From a bacterium (GTDB lineage: Bacteria > 4484-113 > JAGGVC01): 64,000 bases of DNA. Positions within the stretch are counted from its first letter, which is position 1, and the number at the start of each line of letters is the position of its first letter. Under the pieces are notes generated by a model, which saw only the letters and a list, made by a program, of their open reading frames with translations, was not told the DNA's origin and did not search any database. The stretch is taken from contig JABRWB010000037.1 of assembly GCA_039961635.1 (NCBI GenBank), positions 19,282 through 83,281 on the forward strand, written 5' to 3'. Of this stretch, positions 24,612 through 33,818 are shown piece after piece. Made by a program: the position numbers and the translations under genes.

Positions 24612-25805
24612 ATGGAAGTTACCCAAAAGCCTGACGCTTCGCTGCTTAGGCTGCGCGCGCAGCTTGAAAGCGCGGAGCGCGCGGGGCTTGCGCCGTTCGC
24701 GATGAAGTCGGGCGACACCGCGGGAAGGGAACACGAAGAGCCGCCGCCGCGCCATCGGACGCACTTCCAGCGCGACTGGCACCGGATCACGCATTGCCAG
24801 GCGTTCCGAAAGCTCGAATTCAAAACGCAGGTGTTTACCTTCGGCGAGGGCTACGAAACCGCCCGAAACCGGCTCACGCACACTCTCGAAGTCTCTCAAA
24901 TAACAACATCAATCTGCCGCGCGCTTGGATTGAACGAGGATTTGGGAACCGCTATCGCGCTTGCGCACGACCTCGGCCATCCGCCGTTCGGCCACGCAGG
25001 CGAGGACATACTTCATGAGCTTGTCCGCAGCTTCAACCACAACGTGCACGGGCTTCGCATAGTCCGGCAGCTCGAAATGCGCTATCCGGACTTTCCGGGG
25101 CTAAACCTGACGCTCGAAACATTGGAGGGGCTTGAGAAGCACGATACGGAATACGACAAAATCGCTCATCACGAGTTTTTGCCCGGCAAAATGCCGACAC
25201 TCGAAGCGCAGGCGGCGTCGGTTGCGGACTCCATCGCATATCGCAGCCACGATCTGGAAGACGGGCTTTCCTCCGGCATTTTCGGCGAAAACACGCTCGA
25301 TGCCTCCGGGCTTGAAATTTGGAAGATGCTCAAGGAAAGGCTGGCCAATACCGAAGGCGAGGTGCGCATGGCGCAACTATCGAGGCACCTGATTGACATA
25401 ATGGTTGCGGATGTGCTTGCGGAATCGTCGTCGCGGATTAGGGCGGCCGGAGCGGATTCGGTAGATGTGGTTAGGGCGTATCCCGGAGTGCTCATAGCGT
25501 TCAGCAACGAAATAAAGTCGGCCGACGCGGAGCTCGGCAAGTTCTTGTATGAGCATTTTTACAGCAACTACCGCGTTTTAAGGCTAACGAACAAAGGCAA
25601 GACCATACTTAGGAAAATGTTCGAAACGTTCGCTTCGACACCGCAATTGCTGCCGCCCAATGTATACTTGCGTTACCGGGAAGCCGGCGAAAAGCGAAAC
25701 GAGGAACCGCTTCGAGTTATCGCCGATTACCTGGCCGGCCTCACCGACAGGCAGGCGACCGACGAGTACGTTCGCCTTTTCGATGTCGGAGCGAAGTGGC
25801 AATAA
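24612..25805 (+). CDS. dgt: dGTP triphosphohydrolase-like HD-domain protein
   Basis: 397 residues. HD-domain metal ligands are visible: H in RLTHTLEVSQI, the HD pair in ALAHDLGHPPFGHAGE, and a later D in ADSIAYRSHDLEDGL. The N-terminal HRTHFQRDWHRITHCQAFRKLEFKTQVF is the dGTPase signature. The family hydrolyses dNTPs to nucleosides and triphosphate, controlling dNTP pools. The start ATG follows GGAGG at 4 nt and a TAAAAT box. PGK begins about 50 bp downstream on the same strand and may be co-transcribed. Confidence 0.85.
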   Translation: MEVTQKPDASLLRLRAQLESAERAGLAPFAMKSGDTAGREHEEPPPRHRTHFQRDWHRITHCQAFRKLEFKTQVFTFGEGYETARNRLTHTLEVSQITTSICRALGLNEDLGTAIALAHDLGHPPFGHAGEDILHELVRSFNHNVHGLRIVRQLEMRYPDFPGLNLTLETLEGLEKHDTEYDKIAHHEFLPGKMPTLEAQAASVADSIAYRSHDLEDGLSSGIFGENTLDASGLEIWKMLKERLANTEGEVRMAQLSRHLIDIMVADVLAESSSRIRAAGADSVDVVRAYPGVLIAFSNEIKSADAELGKFLYEHFYSNYRVLRLTNKGKTILRKMFETFASTPQLLPPNVYLRYREAGEKRNEEPLRVIADYLAGLTDRQATDEYVRLFDVGAKWQ

Positions 25806-25853
25806 CAAGTTCAAAATCGCGCCGGGCGGATTCGCGGCGCGGGAGAAAGAGAA

Positions 25854-27101
25854 ATGAAGCTTAGAAAATTTCAAGATGCACCGCTACGAGGAGCGAGGGT
25901 GCTTGTCAGGGCGGACTTCAACGTGCCGCTGAAAGACGGCCACGTGGCGGACGACACGCGGATACGCGAAAGCGTTCCGACCATCGCCACGCTTATCGAG
26001 GAAAAGGCCAAAGTGATGCTCTGCTCTCATTTGGGCAGGCCCAAAGACGGGCCGGATCCCGCGTTTTCGCTTGCTCCGGTTGCGCCCGTTCTTGAAAGAT
26101 TGCTGGACAAAGAGCTTGCCAACCGTGGAGCGCCCCCGGTTTCGGTAAGGTTCGTAAACGACTGCATCGGTTACAAGGTTATCTCCGAACTCAATTCAGT
26201 TGAATCGAACACCATACTGCTTCTCGAAAACACAAGGTTTTACCGCGAAGAGGAAAAGAACCAGCCGCTTTTTTCGATGGCGCTTGCGGCGCTGTGCAGC
26301 CATTTCGTGAACGACGCGTTTGGAAGCTGCCATCGCGCCCATTCCTCGACTGAAGGCATTGCTCATTTCCGCCCCGCGTACGCAGGTTACCTCGTGCAGC
26401 GGGAAGTGCAGTTCTTGAGCAAGGTTGCGGAAAGCCCGGACAGACCGTTCCACGTGGTACTTGGCGGCGCAAAGATAAGCGGAAAGTTGGACGTAATAGA
26501 TCGCATGATCGAGCTGGCGGACGAGATTTATATCGGCGGCGCCATGGCATTTACGTTCGCCAAGGCGCTCGGCTACGAAACGGGAAAATCGCTTGTGGAG
26601 TTCGAGCGCGTCGGCCTCGCCAAAGCGATGCTGGAAAAAGCGAATCAACTTGGCCGGACTATACACCTGCCGAAAGATATCGTGGTAACCGACGATATCG
26701 AAAAGCCTACCCGTATTGAAGCCAAACCGCTGGATGCGCTGGGCGCGACGGATATCGGCGTGGACATCGGTCCCCTCACAAGACAGGCATGCGCAAAGGG
26801 GCTAGAATCCGCCAAAACCGTTTTCTGGAACGGTCCGATGGGCGTTTTCGAAAAGCCCGCCTTCGCGGACGGTACCAATGCGATTGCATTCGCCCTTGCC
26901 GCCCTTCATGCCACAACCGTGGTCGGCGGAGGCGAAAGCGCGATGGCGGTTAAGCAATCCGGCGTTGCGGATAAAATCTCGCACATCTCCACCGGCGGCG
27001 GCGCCAGCCTGGAGTTCGTCGAAGGAAAGGAACTGCCCGGCATAAAGATCCTCGAAGAGGACAATCAAAGCAATCCGGCATACCACTTGGGAAACAGATA
27101 A
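25854..27101 (+). CDS. pgk: Phosphoglycerate kinase
   Basis: 415 residues, slightly longer than usual (about 395). It interconverts 1,3-bisphosphoglycerate/ADP and 3-phosphoglycerate/ATP. Signatures are [14 protein letters not shown] near the N-terminus, [55 protein letters not shown] and the C-terminal [10 protein letters not shown] / [18 protein letters not shown] lies upstream of ATG. It ends with a polar tail after [10 protein letters not shown]. With enolase and PPDK nearby, the region encodes lower glycolysis/gluconeogenesis. Confidence 0.95.
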   Translation: MKLRKFQDAPLRGARVLVRADFNVPLKDGHVADDTRIRESVPTIATLIEEKAKVMLCSHLGRPKDGPDPAFSLAPVAPVLERLLDKELANRGAPPVSVRFVNDCIGYKVISELNSVESNTILLLENTRFYREEEKNQPLFSMALAALCSHFVNDAFGSCHRAHSSTEGIAHFRPAYAGYLVQREVQFLSKVAESPDRPFHVVLGGAKISGKLDVIDRMIELADEIYIGGAMAFTFAKALGYETGKSLVEFERVGLAKAMLEKANQLGRTIHLPKDIVVTDDIEKPTRIEAKPLDALGATDIGVDIGPLTRQACAKGLESAKTVFWNGPMGVFEKPAFADGTNAIAFALAALHATTVVGGGESAMAVKQSGVADKISHISTGGGASLEFVEGKELPGIKILEEDNQSNPAYHLGNR

Positions 27102-27269
27102 CAGCGGCATTTGATTGTTGCGCTGAAGCGGCAATACCGATGTTAATCAAAGCCTAACCGAAGCCGCAAACAGGACTGACAACGCTCATTCAGAATTCCG
27201 GCGTCGCCAAACGGAATGTATTGCGGCAATCCGAATGGCGCGAATCAACCAACTCATAAGGAGATTCGA

Positions 27270-27431
27270 ATGCGCCTAATAATTGGAATTACAGTCCTGG
27301 TATTCGCTGTTTCGCTTGCAGCTGCATCTTGCACGAGCGCAATCGGGACCGACCGGCCCCAGCCCGCACATTCCGCGGAAGAAATAGACGTTCCGGGCGG
27401 GCACAATCAGGGCGGCGGAGCAACGCTGTAA
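27270..27431 (+). CDS. Tiny lipoprotein
   Basis: 53 residues: a lipoprotein signal peptide (MRLIIGITVLVFAVSLAAASC, lipobox AASC) and a 33-residue polar tail ending in a Gly-rich stretch (GGHNQGGGATL). AAGGAG lies 7 nt before the ATG. There is no recognisable domain. Situated between PGK and the orphan small RNA. Confidence 0.6.
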   Translation: MRLIIGITVLVFAVSLAAASCTSAIGTDRPQPAHSAEEIDVPGGHNQGGGATL

Positions 27432-27462
27432 ACATTCGTCGGCGCAAGAGTGTTGGCCGATG

Positions 27463-27492
27463 TTGACAACTTGCATGAAACCTGGGTATAAT
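27463..27492 (+). promoter_or_regulatory. Strong sigma-70-type promoter of the orphan small RNA
   Basis: Perfect TTGACA (27463-27468), an 18-nt spacer and perfect TATAAT (27487-27492). It is the closest match to consensus noticed in the window. The expected transcription start is near 27499. Confidence 0.75.
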
Positions 27493-27525
27493 TGCCTCCA
27501 GCTCATAAAGGAGGTGATCCAGTAG

Positions 27526-27561
27526 ATGCATGACTGTACGAGCGAGGTGGGCGAGGCCTAG
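27526..27561 (+). CDS. Possible 11-residue peptide inside the small RNA
   Basis: ATG starts 11 nt after GGAGG of the extended Shine-Dalgarno-like element. The frame reads MHDCTSEVGEA and stops at TAG. It could be a leader peptide whose translation opens the stem, or it could be coincidental. Confidence 0.2.
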   Translation: MHDCTSEVGEA

Positions 27562-27625
27562 TCAGGCTGAGCCTCGGCCCGCAGTGCTGGGTCACCTGCC
27601 GGGCTAATCCAACTCGACCCACCTA

Positions 27626-27658
27626 GGGGACGCCGAAAGGCGTCCCTATTTTTTTTTT
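27626..27658 (+). terminator. Rho-independent terminator of the small RNA
   Basis: Stem GGGACGCC / GGCGTCCC (27627-27634 with 27639-27646) closes a GAAA tetraloop and is followed by a ten-base T run. The T run is only on the plus strand, so it serves the small RNA rather than enolase. Confidence 0.9.
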
Positions 27659-27660
27659 CT

Positions 27661-29016
<1,356 letters not shown>

Positions 29017-29027
29017 TTAAAGCGCGC

Positions 29028-31679
29028 CTATTTATACCCCATATCCCGCAGGACGGCTTGGGCAGCCGCCAATCTTGCCGTCGGCACTCTATATGGGCTG
29101 CATGAAACGTAATCCATCCCGACGCGATGGCAAAATTCTACCGTAGCGGGATTGCCGCCATGCTCGCCGCAGATGCCGACCTTAAGCGTGGGGCGCGTCT
29201 GCCTGCCCAGCTCGATCGACATCTTCACCAGCTTGCCGACCCCGGCGAAATCAAGCTCCGCGAACGGATTGACGGGGTAAAGCCCCATATCCACGTACAG
29301 CCTTAAAAACTTCTCCTCGGCATCGTCGCGGCTGATACCCAGCGTCATCTGCGTCAAGTCGTTGGTTCCAAAGCTGAAAAACTCCGCGGACCTTGCGATT
29401 TCGTCCGAGGTCAGAGCCGCGCGCGGCACTTCGATCATCGTGCCGAACAGGTAATCAATGCGCCTTCCCTTTTCCTTCATGACGGCCTCGGCAACCGCCC
29501 GCAGGTCTTTCTCGACGCGTTCAAGTTCGCTTATGCTCCCGATTAGCGGGATCATTATCTCTACGCGTGTTGATTGTCCTTTCTTTTCCACTTCGATCGC
29601 GGCTTCGATTATGGCCCGCACCTGCATCCGGTTGATTTCCGGATAGATTATTCCCAGCCGGCAACCGCGGAATCCCAGCATCGGATTCGCCTCGTGCATG
29701 GACTTCACCCGCGCGCGAAGGTGCGATTCTTTTGCCGCGCGCTCGGATTTATCCATAATGCCCGCGGTGAAATTCTTTATTACTTTTTCGAGCGCGGCTT
29801 CCTCGCTCGGCAGGAACTCGTGAAGCGGCGGATCCAAAAGCCGGATCGTCACAGGATAGCCCTTCATCGCCTTGAATATGCCCATGAAATCATCGCGCTG
29901 GTATTCGAGCAGTTTCGCCAACCACTTTTCGCGCTCTTCCGGCGTGTCCGAAAGGATCATCGACTGGACAAACGGGATGCGCTCCTCGTCAAAGAACATA
30001 TGCTCGGTGCGGCATAGTCCTATGCCTTCCGCGCCGAACTCGATCGCCTGCGTCGCGTCTTTGGGCGTGTCCGCGTTCGTACGGATTTTTATCTTGCGCT
30101 CCGCGTCCGCCCAGGACAGAAATTCTTTGAATTCGCTCCCGATGCCCGCGGGAATCACCGCTACTTCGCCGGCAAAAACCTTTCCCGTCGTCCCGTCAAT
30201 CGTCAGAGTATCTTTATCCGTAAGCGTGTGGTTTGCGACGTAAACCTTGCGCGCTTGTTCATCGATTTTGATATCCCCGCAGCCCGCGACGCACGGCTTG
30301 CCCATCCCCCCGGCTACGACCGCTGCATGGCTTGTTTTGCCTCCGCGCGACGTAAGGATTCCCTGCGCCGCCGCCATTCCGTGGATATCCTCCGGCGTCG
30401 TTTCCGCCCGCACGAGGATTATCTTTTCGCCTTTCCCCGCCCGTTCGACGGCCTCGTCCGCGGTGAACGCGATTTTGCCTTTCGCCGCGCCGGGACTTGC
30501 ATCCACGCCCGATGCCACAGGCCGCGGATTTTTCGAGTAGTCGATCTGCGGCAGCAGCATTGTGCGCATGACTTCCGCATCGACGCGCATCAGCGCCTCG
30601 CGCCTGGTGATGAGTCCTTCGCGCACCATGTCCACCGCGATTTTGACCGCCGCAAGCGGGCTGCGCTTGCCGCTACGCGTCTGCAGTATGTAAAGCTTCC
30701 CGCGCTCGATCGTGAATTCCAGATCCTGCATGTCGCGGTAGTGCTTCTCAAGCTTCTTCGCTATCTCCTCAAGCTGCTTCGCCTGCTTCGGAAAAACCTC
30801 GCGCAGCTTGCTGATGTTTATCGGCGTGCGGATGCCCGCGACCACGTCCTCGCCCTGCGCATTCACCAGGAAATCGCCGAAAAGCCCCTTGTCGCCGGTG
30901 TTCTTGTTGCGGCTGAACGCGACTCCGGTTCCGCAGTCGTCTCCCATGTTTCCGAACACCATCGCCTGCACGTTGACCGCGGTGCCGAGATCGTGCGGGA
31001 TGCGGTTCAGCTTGCGGTACGCGATCGCGCGCGGGCTGTTCCAGCTTCGGAAGACCGCGATTATCGCCATTTCGAGCTGCTCGAACGGGTCTTCCGGAAT
31101 CGCCGCGCCGTGATTTGCAAGAGCATCACGATACTGCTCTATCAGCTTCGAAAGATGCTCCGCCGTCAGCTCGTGGTCGAAATGGAGCTTGTGCTTCTCC
31201 TTCATCGCCTCGATCAGGTCGTCGAAAATCCGGACGTGGATTCCCAGCACGACGTCGGAGAAAATCTGAATGAACCTACGCTGCGAGTCCAGGACGAACC
31301 GTTTGTTGCCGGTTTCCGCGGCCAGCGCCTCGACGGTCTTCGAATTCAGTCCGAGATTCAGAATCGTATCCATCATCCCCGGCATGCTGAACTTCGCTCC
31401 GCTGCGCACGCTTACCAGAAGCGGATTCTTCGAGCCGCCGAATACGCGTCCGGTCTTTTGCTCAAGTTCGTTGACGCGTTCCTTTACTTCATCAATCAAC
31501 CCTTCCGGGCACACTTCGCCGCCTCGGTAATATTCCCTGCAGCAGTCGGTGGTGATAATGAATCCCGGCGGGATAGGCAGCCCAAGCGCCACCATCGACG
31601 CAAGGTTCGCGCCCTTGCCGCCGAACTTGTCCTTGTTCGTGCCTTCCGCATCCTCGAATAGATACGCCCAGCGAGCCAT
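29028..31679 (-). CDS. ppdK: Pyruvate, phosphate dikinase
   Basis: 883 residues, the usual length. It interconverts pyruvate + ATP + Pi and PEP + AMP + PPi. The N-terminal ATP-grasp part has FGGKGANLASMVALGLPIPP and SVRSGAKFSMPGMMDTILNLG. The swivelling phosphohistidine domain has LTSRGGKTSHAAVVAGGMGK with the catalytic His. The C-terminal TIM barrel has GIGLCRTEHMFF and FGTNDLTQMTLGISRDDAE, with the catalytic Cys in VGICGEHGG. GGAGG sits 5 nt before ATG. Its reversible, PPi-linked reaction suggests flexible glycolysis/gluconeogenesis. Confidence 0.95.
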   Translation of the reverse strand: MARWAYLFEDAEGTNKDKFGGKGANLASMVALGLPIPPGFIITTDCCREYYRGGEVCPEGLIDEVKERVNELEQKTGRVFGGSKNPLLVSVRSGAKFSMPGMMDTILNLGLNSKTVEALAAETGNKRFVLDSQRRFIQIFSDVVLGIHVRIFDDLIEAMKEKHKLHFDHELTAEHLSKLIEQYRDALANHGAAIPEDPFEQLEMAIIAVFRSWNSPRAIAYRKLNRIPHDLGTAVNVQAMVFGNMGDDCGTGVAFSRNKNTGDKGLFGDFLVNAQGEDVVAGIRTPINISKLREVFPKQAKQLEEIAKKLEKHYRDMQDLEFTIERGKLYILQTRSGKRSPLAAVKIAVDMVREGLITRREALMRVDAEVMRTMLLPQIDYSKNPRPVASGVDASPGAAKGKIAFTADEAVERAGKGEKIILVRAETTPEDIHGMAAAQGILTSRGGKTSHAAVVAGGMGKPCVAGCGDIKIDEQARKVYVANHTLTDKDTLTIDGTTGKVFAGEVAVIPAGIGSEFKEFLSWADAERKIKIRTNADTPKDATQAIEFGAEGIGLCRTEHMFFDEERIPFVQSMILSDTPEEREKWLAKLLEYQRDDFMGIFKAMKGYPVTIRLLDPPLHEFLPSEEAALEKVIKNFTAGIMDKSERAAKESHLRARVKSMHEANPMLGFRGCRLGIIYPEINRMQVRAIIEAAIEVEKKGQSTRVEIMIPLIGSISELERVEKDLRAVAEAVMKEKGRRIDYLFGTMIEVPRAALTSDEIARSAEFFSFGTNDLTQMTLGISRDDAEEKFLRLYVDMGLYPVNPFAELDFAGVGKLVKMSIELGRQTRPTLKVGICGEHGGNPATVEFCHRVGMDYVSCSPYRVPTARLAAAQAVLRDMGYK

Positions 31680-31751
31680 GAAGTCCTCCGAAGTAAGACA
31701 GTCGCTGGCATATTAACATCAGCTTCCGGAGAGCCGGCGCGCATAAGCGTC

Positions 31752-31781
31752 ATTTAGCCAAATACAAGTTGTTTGCTAAAT
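31752..31781. repeat. Inverted repeat upstream of ppdK
   Basis: ATTTAGC and GCTAAAT, separated by 16 nt, in the gap between the SurA-like gene and PPDK. It could be a regulator site for PPDK or a poor terminator. No downstream T-tract on the minus strand. Confidence 0.3.
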
Positions 31782-31806
31782 CTATCCTAAAGCCGCCGTC
31801 GGCTTG

Positions 31807-32757
31807 TCAAGCGCCCGAGCCTTTCCCGGATTTTCCGTCCGCAGGAGGATGACCGGGGGGCATTCCGCCGTGCGGATTCGCCATTCCCCCGCCGCCGTGC
31901 GGGTCAGGCATTCCGCCGCCGCCGTGAGCGGACATCGGTCCGCCGCCGTGCGGATTCGGTTTCGGCGGCTCGGACTTTGCGTACTCCTCGATTGCGCCTT
32001 CCAAATCAGGGGACAGGATTTTGACCTCTGCCGCCAACAACGCTTCGTCAATGAACTTGTCGAATTTCACAAGCCGCTTTTGCATCAACTCCCGCTCGAT
32101 GAATTCCTCTTCACTGCCAGCGGGAAGAAACGCGGGCTTGCCGGCGTCTCTTGACGCCTCGTATTCCTTCATCAATTGAGCGAACTGAAGCTTAAGCGCG
32201 GCCTCGTCCACGGTGACGTCGGCGCCGACCTTTTCGATCAAGGCGACTTTATTCAAGTCGCTTTTTTTCCACTTTTTAAATTCCTCGATCGAGCCTATTC
32301 CATGAGCCATTCCCATGCTCCCGAGGGCAGCCAAAAGCTCCTCCTCGCCGCCGAATTTGCCGATAATCTGCTTAACTTCAGCATCTACTTGTTCGTCCGT
32401 TGATTCAACGCCAAGTTTTTTGGCCTGGACGTCTATGACTACGCCCACGACCATCTTGGCGAACTGCTCGCGGCGGGTTTGAACTTTCATTTCTTCGGTC
32501 ACGGTCATCCCGGCGTTGGCCAGGTCATTCAGCTCGCGTTCGGTTCTCGCATCCAATTCGCCGGAAAGGATTTGAATTCCTTCTACCACCGCGACGGGCT
32601 TGCCCTTTTGCTTGCTGACCGCACCTGTTCCTCCACGGAGCATTGAGTCAGGACTTGTCGCCGATTCGTTTTTTCCGGCCGGATACAACAGGTACGCGAC
32701 AAACGCCACCGCCACAACCGCAACTATGGCGAATACCAAGGACTTGCTTTTTTTCAT
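31807..32757 (-). CDS. Membrane-anchored SurA-N-like chaperone with His/Gly-rich tail
   Basis: 316 residues. An N-terminal signal anchor (KSLVFAIVAVVAVAFVAYLLY) precedes a helical SurA_N/trigger-factor-like chaperone region (ELDARTERELNDLANAGM, EQFAKMVVGVVIDVQAKKLG, VDEAALKLQFAQLMKEYEAS). I see no parvulin PPIase core. The last 45 residues are Pro/Gly/His/Met-rich, with repeated PHGGGxM units, suggesting metal binding or a flexible linker. GGAGG lies 5 nt before the ATG. It follows another SurA-N-like lipoprotein gene by about 110 bp, so the pair probably works together in envelope protein folding. Confidence 0.65.
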   Translation of the reverse strand: MKKSKSLVFAIVAVVAVAFVAYLLYPAGKNESATSPDSMLRGGTGAVSKQKGKPVAVVEGIQILSGELDARTERELNDLANAGMTVTEEMKVQTRREQFAKMVVGVVIDVQAKKLGVESTDEQVDAEVKQIIGKFGGEEELLAALGSMGMAHGIGSIEEFKKWKKSDLNKVALIEKVGADVTVDEAALKLQFAQLMKEYEASRDAGKPAFLPAGSEEEFIERELMQKRLVKFDKFIDEALLAAEVKILSPDLEGAIEEYAKSEPPKPNPHGGGPMSAHGGGGMPDPHGGGGMANPHGGMPPGHPPADGKSGKGSGA

Positions 32758-32866
32758 TTCGCCTCCATTCCGGGGATTTGCATTCCGCAATCCGGACTGT
32801 TGCCGCTGGAATACAGATTGGCCGTTCGCCCGGCTAAGTCGAAAGCAAAAGGCTTAATTCCCCAAT

Positions 32867-33706
32867 CTAGCCCTCCGGCTGCTTTTCATCGGCGGCCTCG
32901 GTATCTCCGCCGGCTTCCGAGTCCGCCTTGGCCGATTCGTCCGCGGATTCGCCTTCCGATTGTTGCTTGTCCGAATCGGAATCCTCGGCAGCCGCGGGCG
33001 GCGGCGGCGGCGGCGTTTCCTCTTCTCCGGTATAACGCGTCCAGTTGAATTTCAAATTTTGGAAAGGACCCATCAGCTTGATCTTGCCCTTGTACTCGAG
33101 GACGATTTCCTTGATCACGGTCTGGCCTTCCGTACTGGCACGCTCGTCGAAAAGCATATTCCTCGCGGTTTCCTTGACGTCTTCGAAAGTCAGCTTTTCG
33201 GTCTCTTCCTGGGTCAGCCTCGCGTTGGCGCCATGCTTTTGAATAACCATCTGGTGCTGCGTATCGAAGTAATCCCGCAAATCCTCGTCTGAAATTACAA
33301 TCCTGTCCCTGAGCAGCTTCTCCATCGCGAAGCTGATTGTCATTTGCCTTTTTACGTCCTCTTCGGTTTGCCCCATCATCTTGAGCTGTTGTTCAAATTC
33401 CTCCGGAGTTCCGAATCGCGCTTTAAGCTTCTTTAGCCCTTCATCGTAATCCTCCTGAGTAAGCGCTTTATGCTCTCTTGCAAGCTTGTCCTTGAGCATA
33501 TACTCGAAAACCTTCTGCTGCACTGCATCCCTGAAGCCTTGGTCTTCCACCAGGTCTCCAATCTTGAGCTGGCTATCCCCCACGATAGCAACAAGCTCCG
33601 GATTGCTTCCGGTGAGGCCGGACGAGCCGCCGGTTGACGGGCCGTTGCAAGAAGCGATAGCAGCAGCCGAAATGAAAATCGTCAAAATCAAAATCTTGCG
33701 ATACAC
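32867..33706 (-). CDS. SurA-N-like lipoprotein
   Basis: 279 residues. The start is GTG preceded by GAGG at 6 nt. It gives a compact lipoprotein signal peptide, MYRKILILTIFISAAAIASC (lipobox IASC), followed by a Gly/Ser linker. Residues about 35-190 are helical, with the SurA N-terminal chaperone pattern (VAIVGDSQLKIGDL, QQKVFEYMLKDKLAREH, DVKRQMTISFAMEKLLRDRI). A parvulin domain is not evident. The C-terminus is an acidic Pro/Ser/Asp/Glu-rich tail. A longer N-terminal extension would hide the signal peptide and is rejected. Confidence 0.65.
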   Translation of the reverse strand: MYRKILILTIFISAAAIASCNGPSTGGSSGLTGSNPELVAIVGDSQLKIGDLVEDQGFRDAVQQKVFEYMLKDKLAREHKALTQEDYDEGLKKLKARFGTPEEFEQQLKMMGQTEEDVKRQMTISFAMEKLLRDRIVISDEDLRDYFDTQHQMVIQKHGANARLTQEETEKLTFEDVKETARNMLFDERASTEGQTVIKEIVLEYKGKIKLMGPFQNLKFNWTRYTGEEETPPPPPPAAAEDSDSDKQQSEGESADESAKADSEAGGDTEAADEKQPEG

Positions 33707-33806
33707 GCGGTTCCTCTCAAAACTGAAATGAACATAAATCATATCACAGGCCCAAGTTCCAATTCCACCAAGTCTGGAATTGCGGGAGGCATCCTTGTTT
33801 ATGCCA

Positions 33807-33812
33807 TATAAT
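33807..33812 (+). promoter_or_regulatory. -10 box of leaderless csaB-like start
   Basis: TATAAT, 6 nt, GTG. An alternative ATG at 33801, with GGGAGG 11 nt upstream, would place this box inside the coding region. Confidence 0.45.
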
Positions 33813-33818
33813 CCACAC

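Larger units (their letters stand above)
27499..27658 (+). ncRNA. Orphan structured small RNA carrying a 14-nt complement of the 16S rRNA tail
   Basis: A free-standing transcription unit of about 160 nt between a consensus promoter and a strong intrinsic terminator. Near its 5' end is AAAGGAGGTGATCC (27507-27520), a perfect complement of the conserved 16S 3' end GGATCACCTCCTTT. Bases 27512-27524 can pair with 27585-27597 in a 13-bp stem (two G-U pairs), hiding the anti-16S element. An internal hairpin forms from 27549-27557 and 27571-27580. A further 7-bp pairing, AGGTGGG (27545-27551) with CCCACCT (27618-27624), would cross the long stem as a pseudoknot or an alternative fold. An 11-codon ORF (ATG at 27526) follows the element. 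I do not recognise a known RNA family. Roles could be ribosome or 30S interaction, or a leader-peptide switch. Confidence 0.6.

Noticed and set aside
24545..24823. Longer N-terminus for the ABC ATPase
   Set aside because: It is antisense to the dGTPase start and would erase the TATAAT box next to the GTG.
27507..27520. Possible 16S rRNA fragment
   Set aside because: Only the 14-nt tail complement matches; the adjoining bases differ from the conserved CTGCGGTT upstream of the 16S end, so it is a mimic, not an rRNA gene piece.
30228..31661. A 477-codon plus-strand open frame
   Set aside because: It lies antisense to PPDK, which is unmistakable; the translated sequence is Arg/His-rich with no domain, a typical shadow frame in G+C-rich DNA.
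31830..31965. Short GC-rich direct repeats resembling a repeat array
   Set aside because: They encode the His/Gly-rich tail of the SurA-like protein in frame; units are irregular, with no spacers.
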